Shown: positions 1 to 8,593, counted from the stretch's first letter. The stretch: 13,825 nt of DNA from Clostridia bacterium (GCA_022791475.1 JAAVZD010000016.1:1-13825), one strand, 5' to 3'. Notes: generated by a model not told the origin, from the letters alone. Program-made: numbers and translations.

Positions 1-10
1 GTCTCCTTTC
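1..10 (-). promoter_or_regulatory. Ribosome binding site of a gene that starts beyond the left edge
   Basis: On the minus strand the window ends with GAAAGGAGAC, a strong Shine-Dalgarno sequence, so a start codon is expected within about ten bases outside the window. In many Firmicutes rho is followed by rpmE (ribosomal protein L31), which makes rpmE the likeliest gene. That identity is inference from gene order only; no coding sequence is visible. Confidence 0.55.
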
Positions 11-90
11 TATAAAATATTTTTACTTATTTTTGAAACAAAAAATAAGCCAAGAAAATAATTTCTTAACTTTTTATTAAAGATTAATAT

Positions 91-140
91 AATATTACAA
101 CATTGTACAAAATACGATTGATTTTGTGCAATGTAATATT
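91..140. repeat. Imperfect inverted repeat
   Basis: The arms 91-113 and 121-140 are nearly complementary; they read AATATTACA...CATTG.ACAAAAT against ATTTTGTGCAATGTAATATT, with a few extra or mismatched bases and a 7-base centre. The arms are too long for random AT-rich sequence to be the obvious explanation. The repeat overlaps the candidate promoter at 102-131 and could be an operator or a leader hairpin for the following gene. Confidence 0.5.
102..131 (-). promoter_or_regulatory. Candidate sigma-A promoter for the gene left of the window
   Basis: On the minus strand TTGCAC (126-131) and TACAAT (102-107) are separated by 18 bases. It lies between the rho terminator and the ribosome binding site at base 1, where a promoter for the next gene would be expected. 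The two boxes fall in opposite arms of an imperfect inverted repeat (91-140), so a DNA-binding regulator could act here. The boxes are good but not perfect and the region is AT-rich, so a chance match is possible. Confidence 0.35.
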
Positions 141-183
141 TATAAAAAATGAGTAGAGAATTTTTATTGCTATTTCTCTACTC
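141..183 (-). terminator. Intrinsic terminator of rho
   Basis: On the minus strand, just after the rho stop codon, a 10-bp stem GAGTAGAGAA / TTCTCTACTC (151-160 with 174-183) is followed by ATTTTTTATA. The stem plus T-run is a standard factor-independent terminator that closes the rho transcript. Confidence 0.8.
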
Positions 184-193
184 ATACTATATA

Positions 194-1558
194 TTAATCT
201 TTAAATCTCTTTAAAAATACATCCATCTTATCTATAAATTCTTTGTTATTTTTTGTTCTAGTCATTTCGTTTATTAATTGTTCAGTTACATCTTCTGTGC
301 TCATACTTGATATTGCTTTTCTTAGTGCAAATACTGTTTCTAGTTCTTTTGAATCTAATAGCTTCTCTTCCCTTCTTGTTCCAGATTTATTTATATCTAT
401 TGCTGGGAATATACGTTTTTCTGAAAGTGCTCTGTTTAAGTGTACTTCCATATTACCTGTTCCTTTAAATTCCTCAAATATAACATCATCCATTCTACTT
501 CCTGTTTCTATTAAAGAAGTTGCAAGTATTGTAAGGCTTCCCCCATGTTCTATATTTCTTGCTGCACCAAAGAATTTTTTTGGTTTATGTAATGATGCTG
601 GATCAATACCTCCCGATAATGTTCTACCAGATGATGGCACTACTAAGTTATATGCACGTGCTAGCCTTGTAATACTATCTAATAATATAACAACATCTTT
701 TTTATGCTCTACTAATCTTTTAGCTCTTTCTAATACCATTTCAGCAACCTTTACATGATTTTCTGGCAATTCATCAAAGGTTGAGTATATAACTTCTCCT
801 TTTATTGAACGCCTCATATCTGTTACTTCCTCTGGACGTTCATCTATTAATAATACTATTAATTCTACTTCTGGATTATTTAGACTTACACTATTTGCTA
901 TTTTTTTAAGTAATGTTGTTTTACCAACTTTTGGTGGAGCTACAATTTGCCCTCTTTGCCCTTTTCCTATTGGAGACATTAAATCTATCATTCTCATTGC
1001 ATATTCATTTGGTAATGTTTCTAATTTAATTCTTTCTTCTGGATATATTGGAGTAAGGTCATCAAATTTAATACGCTTATATGCTTTTTCTGGGGCCTCC
1101 CCATTTACTTCACCTACAAATATTAATGCTGGAAATTTTTCTCCTTCTTTTGGAAGTCTTGCTATTCCTTTTATTTTATCACCTTTATCTAATCTAAACC
1201 TTCTTATTTGTACTGGTGAAACATATATGTCTCTAGGAGTAGATAGATAATTTTCACCTCTTAAAAATCCATATCCATCAGGTAATATTTCTAATATACC
1301 TTGAACTATTCTATCATCTTCACTTGTTAATTTATATCCTTCACCTGCTTGTAGTACAGGCTCATTATTTTCTTCTTGATTTCTTAAATTAGGATAAAAA
1401 GTTCTTTTTACTTCTGATTCATTTTTTTCTTCTTTTTTACTTTCATTAATAGAAAGTATTTCTATTAATTCTTCTTTTTTTAATTTTGATACATTTTTAA
1501 CACCTTGTTCTTTTGCTAGTTGACGCAATTCTACAAGTGTACTATTTTCTAAATCCAT
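194..1558 (-). CDS. rho: Transcription termination factor Rho
   Basis: Hexameric RNA-dependent ATPase that binds nascent RNA and releases RNA polymerase. The 454-residue protein has the Rho N-terminal helical domain (residues 5-36, [13 protein letters not shown]), a short charged linker (40-70), an RNA-binding cold-shock-like domain (about 85-155, DGYGFLR and [10 protein letters not shown]), and the ATPase core. Walker A is APPKVGKTT (207-215), Walker B is [11 protein letters not shown] (288-298), and the [12 protein letters not shown] stretch carries the expected catalytic glutamate (E240). The Q and R loops SGGIDPASL and [11 protein letters not shown] are intact. The ATG is preceded by GGGGG nine bases upstream. 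It has its own promoter and terminator, so it appears to be monocistronic. Length and motifs are normal for the family. Confidence 0.98.
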   Translation of the reverse strand: MDLENSTLVELRQLAKEQGVKNVSKLKKEELIEILSINESKKEEKNESEVKRTFYPNLRNQEENNEPVLQAGEGYKLTSEDDRIVQGILEILPDGYGFLRGENYLSTPRDIYVSPVQIRRFRLDKGDKIKGIARLPKEGEKFPALIFVGEVNGEAPEKAYKRIKFDDLTPIYPEERIKLETLPNEYAMRMIDLMSPIGKGQRGQIVAPPKVGKTTLLKKIANSVSLNNPEVELIVLLIDERPEEVTDMRRSIKGEVIYSTFDELPENHVKVAEMVLERAKRLVEHKKDVVILLDSITRLARAYNLVVPSSGRTLSGGIDPASLHKPKKFFGAARNIEHGGSLTILATSLIETGSRMDDVIFEEFKGTGNMEVHLNRALSEKRIFPAIDINKSGTRREEKLLDSKELETVFALRKAISSMSTEDVTEQLINEMTRTKNNKEFIDKMDVFLKRFKD

Positions 1559-1700
1559 AAATTTAGCCCCCTATCTATTTTATAATACAATGGCAAATAT
1601 TTGAAACATTATTAACTATTCAATTGTTAATTACTTATTATTTAATTGTATTTTTGGAAATTATTAAGAAATTAGCTTGTTTTGAATTTTAACTTTATAT

Positions 1701-1729
1701 ATTATACCATATATTGGAAAATTTGTAAA
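1701..1729 (-). promoter_or_regulatory. Sigma-A promoter of rho
   Basis: On the minus strand TTTACA (1724-1729), a 17-base spacer and a perfect TATAAT (1701-1706) predict transcription from about 1694, giving a leader of about 136 bases before the rho ATG. It sits immediately after the divIC terminator, so rho is transcribed independently of the sporulation/division cluster. I see no strong hairpin in the leader. Confidence 0.7.
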
Positions 1730-1758
1730 GAAAAAATAGAGCATTTTTGCTCTATTTT
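1729..1758 (-). terminator. Intrinsic terminator of the yabP-yabQ-divIC cluster
   Basis: A 10-bp stem AAAATAGAGC / GCTCTATTTT (1733-1742 with 1749-1758) has a six-base loop and is followed on the minus strand by a T-rich tail. The stem includes the divIC stop codon. A-runs on the other side would also let it work weakly in the opposite direction. Confidence 0.75.
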
Positions 1759-2027
1759 CCTATGTCTATATATACTCTTTCATTTGGTAAATACATACCT
1801 AATTTTTCTCTTGCCATTTGTTCTATATATTCTGGAGAATTTACATTTTCCTTTATTTTATTTAAATCTTTATTAGTGTTTTCCTCTTTTTCTATTTGTG
1901 CTGAATAGCTTTTTATTTCAGCATTATATGAGTTTAGCATTTTTTGTTGTGACATTAAAATACTTACAACATATGCTGCTACTATTATAAGCAAAACTTT
2001 TTTATAGTGTTTTTTTATTAATTTCAT
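1752..2027 (-). CDS. divIC: Septum formation initiator (DivIC/FtsB-like) protein
   Basis: Small bitopic division protein of the FtsB/DivIC family, expected to form a coiled-coil complex with FtsL and DivIB at the septum. The 91-residue product has a short basic N-terminus, one membrane segment (about 10-26, KKVLLIIVAAYVVSILM), a polar coiled-coil stretch rich in Glu, Lys and Asn (30-65), and the family's C-terminal signature EQMAREKLGMYLPNERVY (about 69-86). The ATG has GGAGAG eight bases upstream. It follows yabQ on the same strand after about 100 bases, the usual order yabP-yabQ-divIC in spore formers. FtsL is similar in architecture, but the position and the REKLGM motif favour DivIC. Confidence 0.88.
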   Translation of the reverse strand: MKLIKKHYKKVLLIIVAAYVVSILMSQQKMLNSYNAEIKSYSAQIEKEENTNKDLNKIKENVNSPEYIEQMAREKLGMYLPNERVYIDIGK

Positions 2028-2123
2028 ATGTTAATCTCTCCAGTTTTCTTGTGATTAAATTGAAAGATATATTACCCCTCTATATTATCTTTTTCTACAT
2101 TTATTACTAAAATCCTTCTTTCC

Positions 2124-2588
2124 CTAAGTGTTTTTTCCTATTTTTTTATATTTTTTTGTCGTTTTTAATATTTTGTTATATATATCTACTATTATTTTTC
2201 TAATATTAATAACAATAAAAGAAAATGGTTTTATTATTTTAAGAATTATTCTTATAGGATATGCTAATATTTTCTTTATAATCTTAATTATTGCAATATT
2301 AATTTTTATAAAATATTTACTGATACTAAGCATATATACTATTATTCCCAATATTAATCCTAATAAAACATAACTTCTTATTTCTCCATTATTAAACTTA
2401 AACAAAACAGTTATAAAGAATATCCCTGTAAATACCCAAAACAGTACATCTTCTATATATGTAATTATATCAGGAGTTTTAAAACTTCTTCTAAGTATTC
2501 TAAATATGTCAAAAAATACCCCTATAATAATTCCTGTGATAGTAAAAATTAATAATGAATATAATTGCGATAGAATAATATTGTCCAA
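2124..2588 (-). CDS. yabQ: Sporulation protein YabQ (spore cortex)
   Basis: Membrane protein of the YabQ family, needed in Bacillus for cortex synthesis; it localises to the outer forespore membrane. The start of the protein carries the family features: a first membrane helix followed by FFDIFRILRRSFK, then helices with DVLFWVFTGIFF and the NNGEIRSYVLLG motif. After about residue 115 the tail is strongly basic and AT-codon rich (Ile/Lys repeats). The start is a choice: a GTG at 2597 lies directly against the Shine-Dalgarno AAGGTGG, too close to be used, while TTG at 2588 has five bases of spacing, so I prefer TTG (154 residues). It lies 12 bases after the yabP stop codon and is surely co-transcribed with yabP. 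Confidence 0.88.
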   Translation of the reverse strand: MDNIILSQLYSLLIFTITGIIIGVFFDIFRILRRSFKTPDIITYIEDVLFWVFTGIFFITVLFKFNNGEIRSYVLLGLILGIIVYMLSISKYFIKINIAIIKIIKKILAYPIRIILKIIKPFSFIVINIRKIIVDIYNKILKTTKKYKKIGKNT

Positions 2589-2600
2589 ATTTGCCACCTT

Positions 2601-2897
2601 CTATTTAAATATTTTTCCCAGTATTCCTGCACTCTTTTTATCTAAATCATTTTCACTATATGCTAAATTGTAAATTTCTCCTTCTACTACTACTTCTGAA
2701 GTATCTATACTTAATTTATTAATTCTCAAATTATCTCCTTTTACTGTAAGAAGTCCTAGCTCTGTTTCTACTATTACAACTTGATCATCAAAACTAAGCA
2801 CATCTAAAACTCCTGATATACTAAGTTTTTCTCTATTTTCTAATACCAAATTTTGTATTACTCCTGTATTACTAAGTTTTCTATCATCAATAGGCAT
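2601..2897 (-). CDS. yabP: Sporulation protein YabP
   Basis: A 98-residue protein of the YabP/YqfC family, required for spore cortex formation and made in the mother cell in Bacillus. The typical beta-rich core is visible: LENREKLSISGVLDVLSFDD (19-38), then VVIVETELGLLTVKGDNLRI and VVVEGEIYNLAYSEND. There is no signal peptide. The ATG has AAGGAGGA six bases upstream, one of the strongest ribosome binding sites in the window. It starts the yabP-yabQ-divIC run. Upstream I see only a terminator and a repeat; a stretch GAATATA with a distant CATTTATT could be a poor sigma-E promoter, but the spacing (12) is wrong and I do not call it. Confidence 0.92.
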   Translation of the reverse strand: MPIDDRKLSNTGVIQNLVLENREKLSISGVLDVLSFDDQVVIVETELGLLTVKGDNLRINKLSIDTSEVVVEGEIYNLAYSENDLDKKSAGILGKIFK

Positions 2898-2964
2898 ATT
2901 TACTCCTCCTTAATTAAATAAATGCATTAATAAATATATATTCAGGTCTTGTCTAATTTAGAAC

Positions 2965-2994
2965 AAAAAAATAGCCTTTATCAGCTATTTTTTT
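2965..2994. terminator. Bidirectional intrinsic terminator
   Basis: An 11-bp stem AAAAAAATAGC / GCTATTTTTTT (2965-2975 with 2984-2994) with an eight-base loop gives a T-run on both strands. On the minus strand it would end transcription from the YcxB-like gene before yabP. Confidence 0.65.
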
Positions 2995-3020
2995 AAGTAT
3001 TCTATTTAAATTTGAAATAT

Positions 3021-3070
3021 AGGGGCTTAATCTGTTAGGAATACTTGTGAGAATTTATCGAATTACGCCC
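3021..3070 (+). repeat. Intergenic repeat family B, copy 1
   Basis: This copy shares GGCTTAATC.GT.AGGAATA near one end and GAATT plus A.GCCCT near the other with the inverted copy at 8853-8917. It lies between the end of the YcxB-like gene and the terminator. The central part differs in length between the copies. No coding potential is apparent. It resembles a short non-autonomous or structured-RNA element, with function unknown. Confidence 0.55.
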
Positions 3071-3074
3071 TTTT

Positions 3075-3686
3075 TCAAATTATTAGAGTAATTATTATTA
3101 TTAACCAAATTATTATGAATAAGCCCATTTTTATTAGTAATCTTTTGAATTGATATTTTTGTGCTTTAATTACATTATTACTTTTTTTAGTTTTCACTAT
3201 AAAATTTTTTAAGAATCTATTTAAATCATTTTTATTTATAAACATTAATGGCAGTTGTATTGTACTTATATTACCATTTGGTGCTTTGTATAATATTATT
3301 AATGAATAGTTATTTCTTTTCTTAAAAAATATTCTACTTTTTTTATTTTCTATATATACATTTTTCAAATTGCAATATTCAATTTGTATTTCTTGCATAT
3401 TCATTTTAATAGTTATTTTATTATTTTTGCAAATTATTGAATATGTATTAAAATATATGATGCTAAAAAGCATTAATATATACATACAAATTACTAATAA
3501 TAACGTTTTAGGAGTTGAATGGAATGTTACAATTATTAAGGCCATAATAATAAATATTGCTATTAGTACAACATTCTTATACCTATTTATAAAGTTTTTA
3601 ACTCTTGATTTTAATATTATATCTTTTTGTATTTCTTCTATTTCACTAAATTTTCTATATTTATGTTTTTCATATAATTCATTCAA
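3075..3686 (-). CDS. Membrane protein of unknown function, YcxB-like
   Basis: A 203-residue protein with a charged N-terminus, two closely spaced membrane helices (about 39-55 and 60-80), a soluble domain of roughly 90 residues, and a C-terminal membrane helix (about 185-203). The soluble part alternates short beta-like stretches (ITIKMNMQEIQIEYCNLKNVYI, YSLIILYKA, ISTIQLPLMFINKNDLNRFLKNFI). This layout is typical of YcxB-like proteins, whose soluble domain is thought to have a PH-like fold; I base that on pattern, not a match. The start is TTG with AGAGGT seven bases upstream. It follows prfB by 85 bases, with a short GC-rich repeat in the gap. Function unknown. Confidence 0.75.
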   Translation of the reverse strand: MNELYEKHKYRKFSEIEEIQKDIILKSRVKNFINRYKNVVLIAIFIIMALIIVTFHSTPKTLLLVICMYILMLFSIIYFNTYSIICKNNKITIKMNMQEIQIEYCNLKNVYIENKKSRIFFKKRNNYSLIILYKAPNGNISTIQLPLMFINKNDLNRFLKNFIVKTKKSNNVIKAQKYQFKRLLIKMGLFIIIWLIIIITLII

Positions 3687-3721
3687 TTTATTTACCTCTT
3701 TTTGTGAACTTTCTACTATTT

Positions 3722-3750
3722 CTCGGGTTGTCGAGGGCTGTGACCCCTAC
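3722..3750 (-). repeat. Intergenic GTAGGGG palindromic repeat (family A), copy 1
   Basis: On the minus strand the element begins GTAGGGGTCACAGCCC and ends CTCGACAACCC. It stands out as GC-rich in AT-rich surroundings and forms an imperfect hairpin GGGGTC...GAC.ACCC. It aligns base by base with the copy at 13214-13240. It sits between prfB and the YcxB-like gene. Confidence 0.6.
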
Positions 3751-3771
3751 AAAAAATTGTTTTTTCATAGA

Positions 3772-4882
3772 CTAATTATTTTTCTTATTCCATTTTAGAT
3801 AACTATTTATAAATTCATTCAAATCTCCATCCATTATTCCTTGTATATTTCCAACTTCGTAGTTTGTTCTATGGTCTTTTACCATGGTGTATGGGCAAAA
3901 TACATATGAGCGTATTTGGCTTCCCCAGGCTATATCCATTTGATTTCCTTTCAAATCTTCTATTTTGTCTTTATGCTCTTTTTCTTTCATATCTAGTAAT
4001 TTAGACTTTAACATTTTCATTGCAGTTTCTCTATTTTGTATTTGTGAACGTTCAGATTGGCAAGAAACTACTGTGTTTGTAGGTATATGTGTTATTCTTA
4101 CTGCAGAAGATGTTTTATTTACATGTTGACCACCTGCTCCGTGATGCTCTATATGTATCTACTCTTAAGTCATCTGAGTTTATTTCTATTTCTACATCTT
4201 CTGTTATTTCTGGTAATACTTCTAGTGAAGCAAATGATGTATGCCTTCTTCCTCCACTATCAAATGGTGAAATTCTAACTAACCTATGTACTCCCATTTC
4301 TCCTTTTAAATATCCATATGCATATGGACCTGAAATTAATGCTGTTACACTTTTTATACCTGCTTCTTCTCCATCTAAATAGTCTAATTCTTTTACTTCA
4401 TAGCTATTTGCCACTGCCCACCTAGTATACATTCTATATAACATTTGTACCCAATCACAGCTTTCAGTTCCACCTGCTCCTGGATGAAGTGTTATTATTG
4501 CATTGTTATGATCATATTTCCCTGATAATAGTGTATTTATTTCTAGTTTTTCAATATCCTTTTCTAGTTTTTTTATAGATGTGACTAATTCGTTTTCTAA
4601 AATATTATCTGATTCTAATTTTAATATTTCAATTAATTCAATAATATCTTTAACCTCATTACTCGCTTTTTTATATTCTTCTGTTTTTGATTTTAAAGTA
4701 TTTATTTGTTTAAGAATAATAGAAGAATTCTCATTATTATTCCAAAAATCTGGCACTATAGTTTGCTCTTCTAATTCTTTTAAGTTTTCTTCTAATTTAG
4801 AAATATTAAGCGAATTACCTAATTCCAATAACTTAGCTTGTAATTGTTGTACATTTTTAGAAATTTCTTCGAACTCTAACAT
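3772..4882 (-). CDS. prfB: Peptide chain release factor 2, interrupted by a +1 frameshift at the GGQ loop
   Basis: RF2 recognises UGA and UAA and releases the peptide. Two overlapping frames make one complete RF2: 247 codons from the ATG at 4882 to a Ser codon ending at 4142, then, after skipping one C (plus-strand G at 4141), 122 codons to the stop at 3772, 369 residues in all, normal for RF2. Present are the coiled N-terminal domain, [20 protein letters not shown], the UGA-recognition region [17 protein letters not shown], the catalytic [10 protein letters not shown] just after the shift, and the C-terminal [20 protein letters not shown]. Without the shift, translation adds CGG-encoded Arg and seven residues, then UAA (4115), losing GGQ. 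Both halves are otherwise intact, with no other stop. The usual CTT-TGA site near codon 25 is absent (CTT AAT). AAGGAG lies nine bases before the ATG. Alternatives are an assembly error, a recent mutation, or recoding. Confidence 0.92.
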
Positions 4883-4910
4883 TATACCACACTCCTTAAC
4901 TATTTTTATA

Positions 4911-4939
4911 ATAATATAACAAAAAAGTATAAAAAACAA
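4911..4939 (-). promoter_or_regulatory. Candidate promoter of prfB
   Basis: On the minus strand TTGTTT (4934-4939), 17 bases and TATTAT (4911-4916) lie upstream of the prfB start. The -35 box overlaps the T-run of the preceding terminator, so its match may be partly accidental. Confidence 0.35.
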
Positions 4940-4963
4940 GCTATTTGAACTAACTTGTTTTTT
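4931..4963 (-). terminator. Intrinsic terminator upstream of prfB
   Basis: AAAAAACAAG / CTTGTTTTTT (4931-4940 with 4954-4963) with a short inner pairing and a T-run on the minus strand. It lies between secA and prfB and separates their transcripts, as a second barrier after the hairpin at 5108-5153. Most pairs are A-T. Confidence 0.5.
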
Positions 4964-5107
4964 ATTTACTATCAAGTTTTATAAAGTTTAATATATAGAT
5001 TAATTCTCTTCTAAAAAGAATTCCCTAAATCAAAACTTGTAAGAGTGTCAGAATATTATTTTATATGATAAAGATAAAATATGGGTGAATTTTCTTAATT
5101 AAGAATT

Positions 5108-5153
5108 AAAAAGAAATAGAGTTTTGGTTTTAAATTAAAACTCTATTTCTTTT
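5108..5153. terminator. Strong bidirectional terminator after secA
   Basis: A 17-bp stem (5108-5125 with 5137-5153; GAAATAGAGTTTT against AAAACTCTATTTC) ends in T-runs on both strands. It closes the secA transcript, including the small ORF at 5176-5322. The rest of 4976-5107 is AT-rich with no gene I can support. Confidence 0.75.
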
Positions 5154-5175
5154 AGTATAATTAATAATATAAAAC

Positions 5176-5322
5176 TTATGGTAAAACATTAGTATTATTT
5201 TGTAAAATTTTATTTTTATATTTCTCTAATGATATATTAGAAACATACTCAATAAATTTATCTAATTTATCTACAGGTAAAAGTTTTTTTCTCTTTTCTT
5301 GTCCAATATTTTTTTCTTTCAT
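5176..5322 (-). CDS. Possible 48-residue hypothetical protein downstream of secA
   Basis: An ATG nine bases after the secA stop codon opens 48 codons beginning MKEKNIGQEKRKKLLPVDKL and ending NNTNVLP before TAA. The product is highly charged, with a Lys/Glu/Arg-rich start and a probable amphipathic helix (DKLDKFIEYVSNISLEKYKN), and no membrane segment. The ribosome binding site is weak (GGGAAAT about ten bases upstream), so translation might depend on coupling to secA. It lies before the strong terminator, which fits co-transcription. I do not recognise the family and it may be a chance frame. Confidence 0.35.
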   Translation of the reverse strand: MKEKNIGQEKRKKLLPVDKLDKFIEYVSNISLEKYKNKILQNNTNVLP

Positions 5323-5330
5323 ATAGTCAA

Positions 5331-8072
5331 TTATTTCCCACAACAATTCTTGTACTTTTTACCACTTCCACATGAGCATGGGTCGTTTCTTCCTACTTTT
5401 GGCTGATTATTTACTATTGGTGTGTTTTCTTTTTTAGGTGTGCTTCCATCCAATGACCTTATTGCTGTATCTTCTAACCCAGCGTTTGTTATTTGTACTG
5501 ATTCTTGTCTTGAGGCTTGTGCTCCCTCTTCTCTTTTTCTTGCATTTAGTAAAAATCTTACTACATCTATTTTTATGTTTGCTATCATTTCATCAAACAT
5601 GTCAAATCCTTCAATTCTATATTGAACTACTGGGTCTTTTTGTCCATATGCACGAAGTCCTATTCCATTTTTTAGTTCATCCATTGCATCAATGTGGTCC
5701 ATCCATTTTTGGTCTACTATTTTTAGCATTATAACTCTTTCTAGTTCTCTTAAATTTTCTGAACCAAATTCTGCTTCTTTTTCTTCATATTTTTCGTGTA
5801 TTGTTTCTTTTATTTCATTTAATACATCTAAACTATTTACTTTTTCTTCTTTTAATGTATGTAATTTTTCTATTCCAAATGTTGATTTTATATCTTGCAT
5901 GAAGGCTTCTTTATTTACTGTTTCTTCTGATAGATATGTATTCGTTAGTTCTTCTGCTACTGAATCCATCATTTTTTGTATTTGGCTTTTTAAGTTTTCT
6001 CCATCTAATACTTCTCTTCTTTGTTTGTATATAATTTCTCTTTGTGTATTCATTACATCATCATAGTTAAGTACATTTTTTCTGATACTAAAGTTTCTGT
6101 CTTCTACTCTTCTTTGTGCTGACTCTACTGATTTTGAAATCATTTTTGATTCGATTGGCATATCTTCATCTGCACCTAACATGTTGTATACAGTTGTTAT
6201 TTTATCTCCACCAAATATTTTCATTAGGTCATCGTCTAAGCCTATGTAAAACCTTGATTCTCCTGGGTCTCCTTGACGTCCACTACGTCCACGTAACTGG
6301 TTGTCAATTCTTCTTGATTCATGTCTTTCTGTACCAATTATTTTTAGTCCGCCTGCTGCTAATACTTTTTGTTTTTCATCTTTTATTTGTTCATTGTATT
6401 TTTCCTCTAGCTCTTTAAATTTCTTTCTTGCTGATAATATATCTTGATTATCTGTTTCATTAAAAGCTGTGGCTTGGTCTATTAGCTCTTCTGAATATCT
6501 TAACTTTCTCATTTCTTGTTTTGCTAAATATTCAATGTTTCCTCCTAGCATAATATCAGTACCACGACCTGCCATGTTTGTTGCAATTGTTACACTTCCT
6601 AACTTACCTGCTTGTGCAATTATTTCTGCTTCTTTTTCATGGAATTTAGCATTTAATACTTCATGTTTAATTCCTTCTCTTTTAAGCATACTACTTAATT
6701 TTTCAGATTTTTCTATTGATACTGTACCAACTAGAACTGGTTGACCTTTTTCATGGCTCTTTTTAATTTCTTCTATTACTGCTCTAAATTTTGCATTTTC
6801 ATTTTTGTATATTATGTCATGATTATCTATACGTACCATTTCCTTGTTTGTTGGTATTTCTATAACATCTAAGTGGTATATTTCTTGGAATTCTGGCTCT
6901 TCTGTCATAGCTGTACCTGTCATTCCTGATAACTTATCATACATTCTGAAGTAGTTTTGGAATGTAATTGTTGCTAGTGTTTTTGATTCATCTGCTATTT
7001 TTACATTTTCTTTTGCCTCTATTGCTTGGTGTAGGCCATTGTTATATCTTCTTCCATACATTATACGACCTGTGAATTCGTCTACTATTAGAACTTCTCC
7101 ATCTTTTACTATATAGTCTATATCTTTTTTCATAACACCATGTGCACGTAGTGCTTGGTTTACATTATGTACTAATTCTGAGTTTTCTATGTCATTAAAG
7201 TTTTCTAGGTGGAATTCTTCTTCTGCCTTTTTAATTCCTTTTTGTGTCAATGAAGCTGATTTTGCTTTTAAGTCTACGATGTAGTCATATTTTTCATTAT
7301 CTTCTGCTTGTTCAAAATTCTTAACATCTTCTTCTACTATAACTTTTGCTTTTAATCTTTTTACAAAATTATCAGCTTTTTTGTATAGGTCAGATGATTT
7401 ATTGGCTCTTCCTGAAATGATAAGTGGTGTACGCGCTTCGTCTATTAAAATACTATCTATCTCATCTACTATTGCATAGTGAAGTTTTCTTTGTACTAAT
7501 TGATTTTTATATATAACCATATTATCTCTTAAGTAATCAAAACCATATTCATTGTTTGTTCCATATGTTATATCACAATTATATGCTTGCGCCTTTTCAC
7601 TTGGATTCATTCCAGCAATTACAAGACCTACACTTAAACCTAAAAAGCGATATAATTTTCCCATCCATTCACTATCACGTTTTGCCAAGTAGTCGTTTAC
7701 TGTAACTACATGTACACCTTCTCCTGTAAGCGCATTTAGGTATACTGGTAGTGTTGCAACTAATGTTTTTCCTTCTCCTGTTTTCATTTCTGCAATTCTA
7801 CCTTGGTGAAGTATAATTCCACCTATTAATTGTACATCAAAGTGACGCATTCCAAGTACTCTTTTAGAAGCTTCTCTAACTACTGCAAAAGCTTCTGGTA
7901 ATATATCATCTAGGTTTTCTCCTTTTGAAAGTCTTTCTTTAAATTCGTTTGTTTTATTTTTTAATTCTATATCTGTTAATTTAGAAATATCCTCTTCTAA
8001 ACTATTTATTTTAGCAATTATTGGCATTACTCTTTTTACTTCTTTTTCACTATATGTTTTAAATAATCCCAT
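5331..8072 (-). CDS. secA: Preprotein translocase ATPase SecA
   Basis: Motor ATPase that drives unfolded preproteins through SecYEG at the membrane. The 913-residue protein is full length. Walker A is MKTGEGKT (96-103), and the DEAD segment with its extension is [19 protein letters not shown] (203-221). Also present are NBD1 motifs [10 protein letters not shown] and [14 protein letters not shown], the preprotein cross-linking domain, NBD2 with [15 protein letters not shown] and [16 protein letters not shown], the helical scaffold, and a C-terminal zinc-binding SEC-C motif with Cys 899, 901, 910 and 911. I chose the ATG at 8072 ([14 protein letters not shown]): GGAAAGGAAG lies seven bases upstream, and family members start MGLF. 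An upstream in-frame ATG (8090) overlaps this site and would add six residues. Confidence 0.98.
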   Translation of the reverse strand: MGLFKTYSEKEVKRVMPIIAKINSLEEDISKLTDIELKNKTNEFKERLSKGENLDDILPEAFAVVREASKRVLGMRHFDVQLIGGIILHQGRIAEMKTGEGKTLVATLPVYLNALTGEGVHVVTVNDYLAKRDSEWMGKLYRFLGLSVGLVIAGMNPSEKAQAYNCDITYGTNNEYGFDYLRDNMVIYKNQLVQRKLHYAIVDEIDSILIDEARTPLIISGRANKSSDLYKKADNFVKRLKAKVIVEEDVKNFEQAEDNEKYDYIVDLKAKSASLTQKGIKKAEEEFHLENFNDIENSELVHNVNQALRAHGVMKKDIDYIVKDGEVLIVDEFTGRIMYGRRYNNGLHQAIEAKENVKIADESKTLATITFQNYFRMYDKLSGMTGTAMTEEPEFQEIYHLDVIEIPTNKEMVRIDNHDIIYKNENAKFRAVIEEIKKSHEKGQPVLVGTVSIEKSEKLSSMLKREGIKHEVLNAKFHEKEAEIIAQAGKLGSVTIATNMAGRGTDIMLGGNIEYLAKQEMRKLRYSEELIDQATAFNETDNQDILSARKKFKELEEKYNEQIKDEKQKVLAAGGLKIIGTERHESRRIDNQLRGRSGRQGDPGESRFYIGLDDDLMKIFGGDKITTVYNMLGADEDMPIESKMISKSVESAQRRVEDRNFSIRKNVLNYDDVMNTQREIIYKQRREVLDGENLKSQIQKMMDSVAEELTNTYLSEETVNKEAFMQDIKSTFGIEKLHTLKEEKVNSLDVLNEIKETIHEKYEEKEAEFGSENLRELERVIMLKIVDQKWMDHIDAMDELKNGIGLRAYGQKDPVVQYRIEGFDMFDEMIANIKIDVVRFLLNARKREEGAQASRQESVQITNAGLEDTAIRSLDGSTPKKENTPIVNNQPKVGRNDPCSCGSGKKYKNCCGK

Positions 8073-8114
8073 GTTTTTCTTCCTTTCCATTTTTTGTATT
8101 TTATAACAAGTTAA

Positions 8115-8143
8115 ACTATATCACTATTCACCACAAAAATCAA
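8115..8143 (-). promoter_or_regulatory. Candidate sigma-A promoter of secA
   Basis: On the minus strand TTGATT (8138-8143), a 17-base spacer and TATAGT (8115-8120) lie about 45 bases before the secA start. The -35 box touches the base of the preceding terminator hairpin. Confidence 0.45.
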
Positions 8144-8178
8144 GAAAAACAAGTAATATTTTATTACTTGTTTTTCTT
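8142..8178 (-). terminator. Intrinsic terminator upstream of secA
   Basis: A perfect 16-bp stem AAGAAAAACAAGTAAT / ATTACTTGTTTTTCTT (8142-8157 with 8163-8178) directly follows the stop codon of the four-helix membrane protein. On the minus strand it ends in a T-rich tail. This separates that gene from secA. Confidence 0.7.
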
Positions 8179-8185
8179 GTATAGC

Positions 8186-8593
8186 TTATTGATTTTCTTT
8201 GCATTTCTTGTATGCCTTAATTACTTCCTTAATTGATAAATATAGTATATATATCATAAATAAAGCAAAACTAACACAAAAACAAATTAAACCTACATTA
8301 TTTATCATAGGATTTCCTAATGTAGATAGAAAAAATACCATTGAAATTGTTACAAATATCATGAGTATCCATAAAATATATATACTTATTGAAGATCCTT
8401 TTTCTAAATTTGAACTCATATACATTATTAATACTACTAATATCGCTCCTAAAACAGCACACCACATAGCTATTGCTACCATAATTCTTATAGTAGTTTC
8501 TACTGCAATATAATATTGAATGACAAATGAAAAAATAAAACAGAGTAATGCAACTACACAGACTAATAGAAAATTCTTTAAACCTTTTTTCAT
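8186..8593 (-). CDS. Small four-helix integral membrane protein, function unknown
   Basis: A 135-residue protein made almost wholly of hydrophobic helices: about 9-29, 37-58, 70-91 and 98-122, followed by a short basic, Lys-rich tail (KEVIKAYKKCKENQ). The positive ends (MKKGLKN at the start, the Lys-rich tail) suggest both termini are cytoplasmic. There are no conserved polar motifs that name a transporter. The ATG has AGGAGG eight bases upstream, so translation is well supported. It has a consensus promoter about 200 bases upstream and its own terminator. I do not recognise the family. Confidence 0.8.
   Translation of the reverse strand: MKKGLKNFLLVCVVALLCFIFSFVIQYYIAVETTIRIMVAIAMWCAVLGAILVVLIMYMSSNLEKGSSISIYILWILMIFVTISMVFFLSTLGNPMINNVGLICFCVSFALFMIYILYLSIKEVIKAYKKCKENQ

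Noticed and set aside
243..758. 171-codon plus-strand frame opposite rho
   Set aside because: It lies wholly antisense to well-conserved Rho motifs and has no ribosome binding site; it is a shadow of the rho codons. The same holds for the plus-strand frames inside secA, prfB and yabQ.
4883..4975. Longer N-terminus for RF2 starting at 4975
   Set aside because: The extra 31 residues run through the terminator hairpin and candidate promoter, are not RF2-like, and the ATG at 4882 has a good AAGGAG and the normal RF2 start.
4976..5107. Possible riboswitch or T-box upstream of prfB
   Set aside because: The stretch is AT-rich with only weak pairings; no T-box or known riboswitch core was recognisable.
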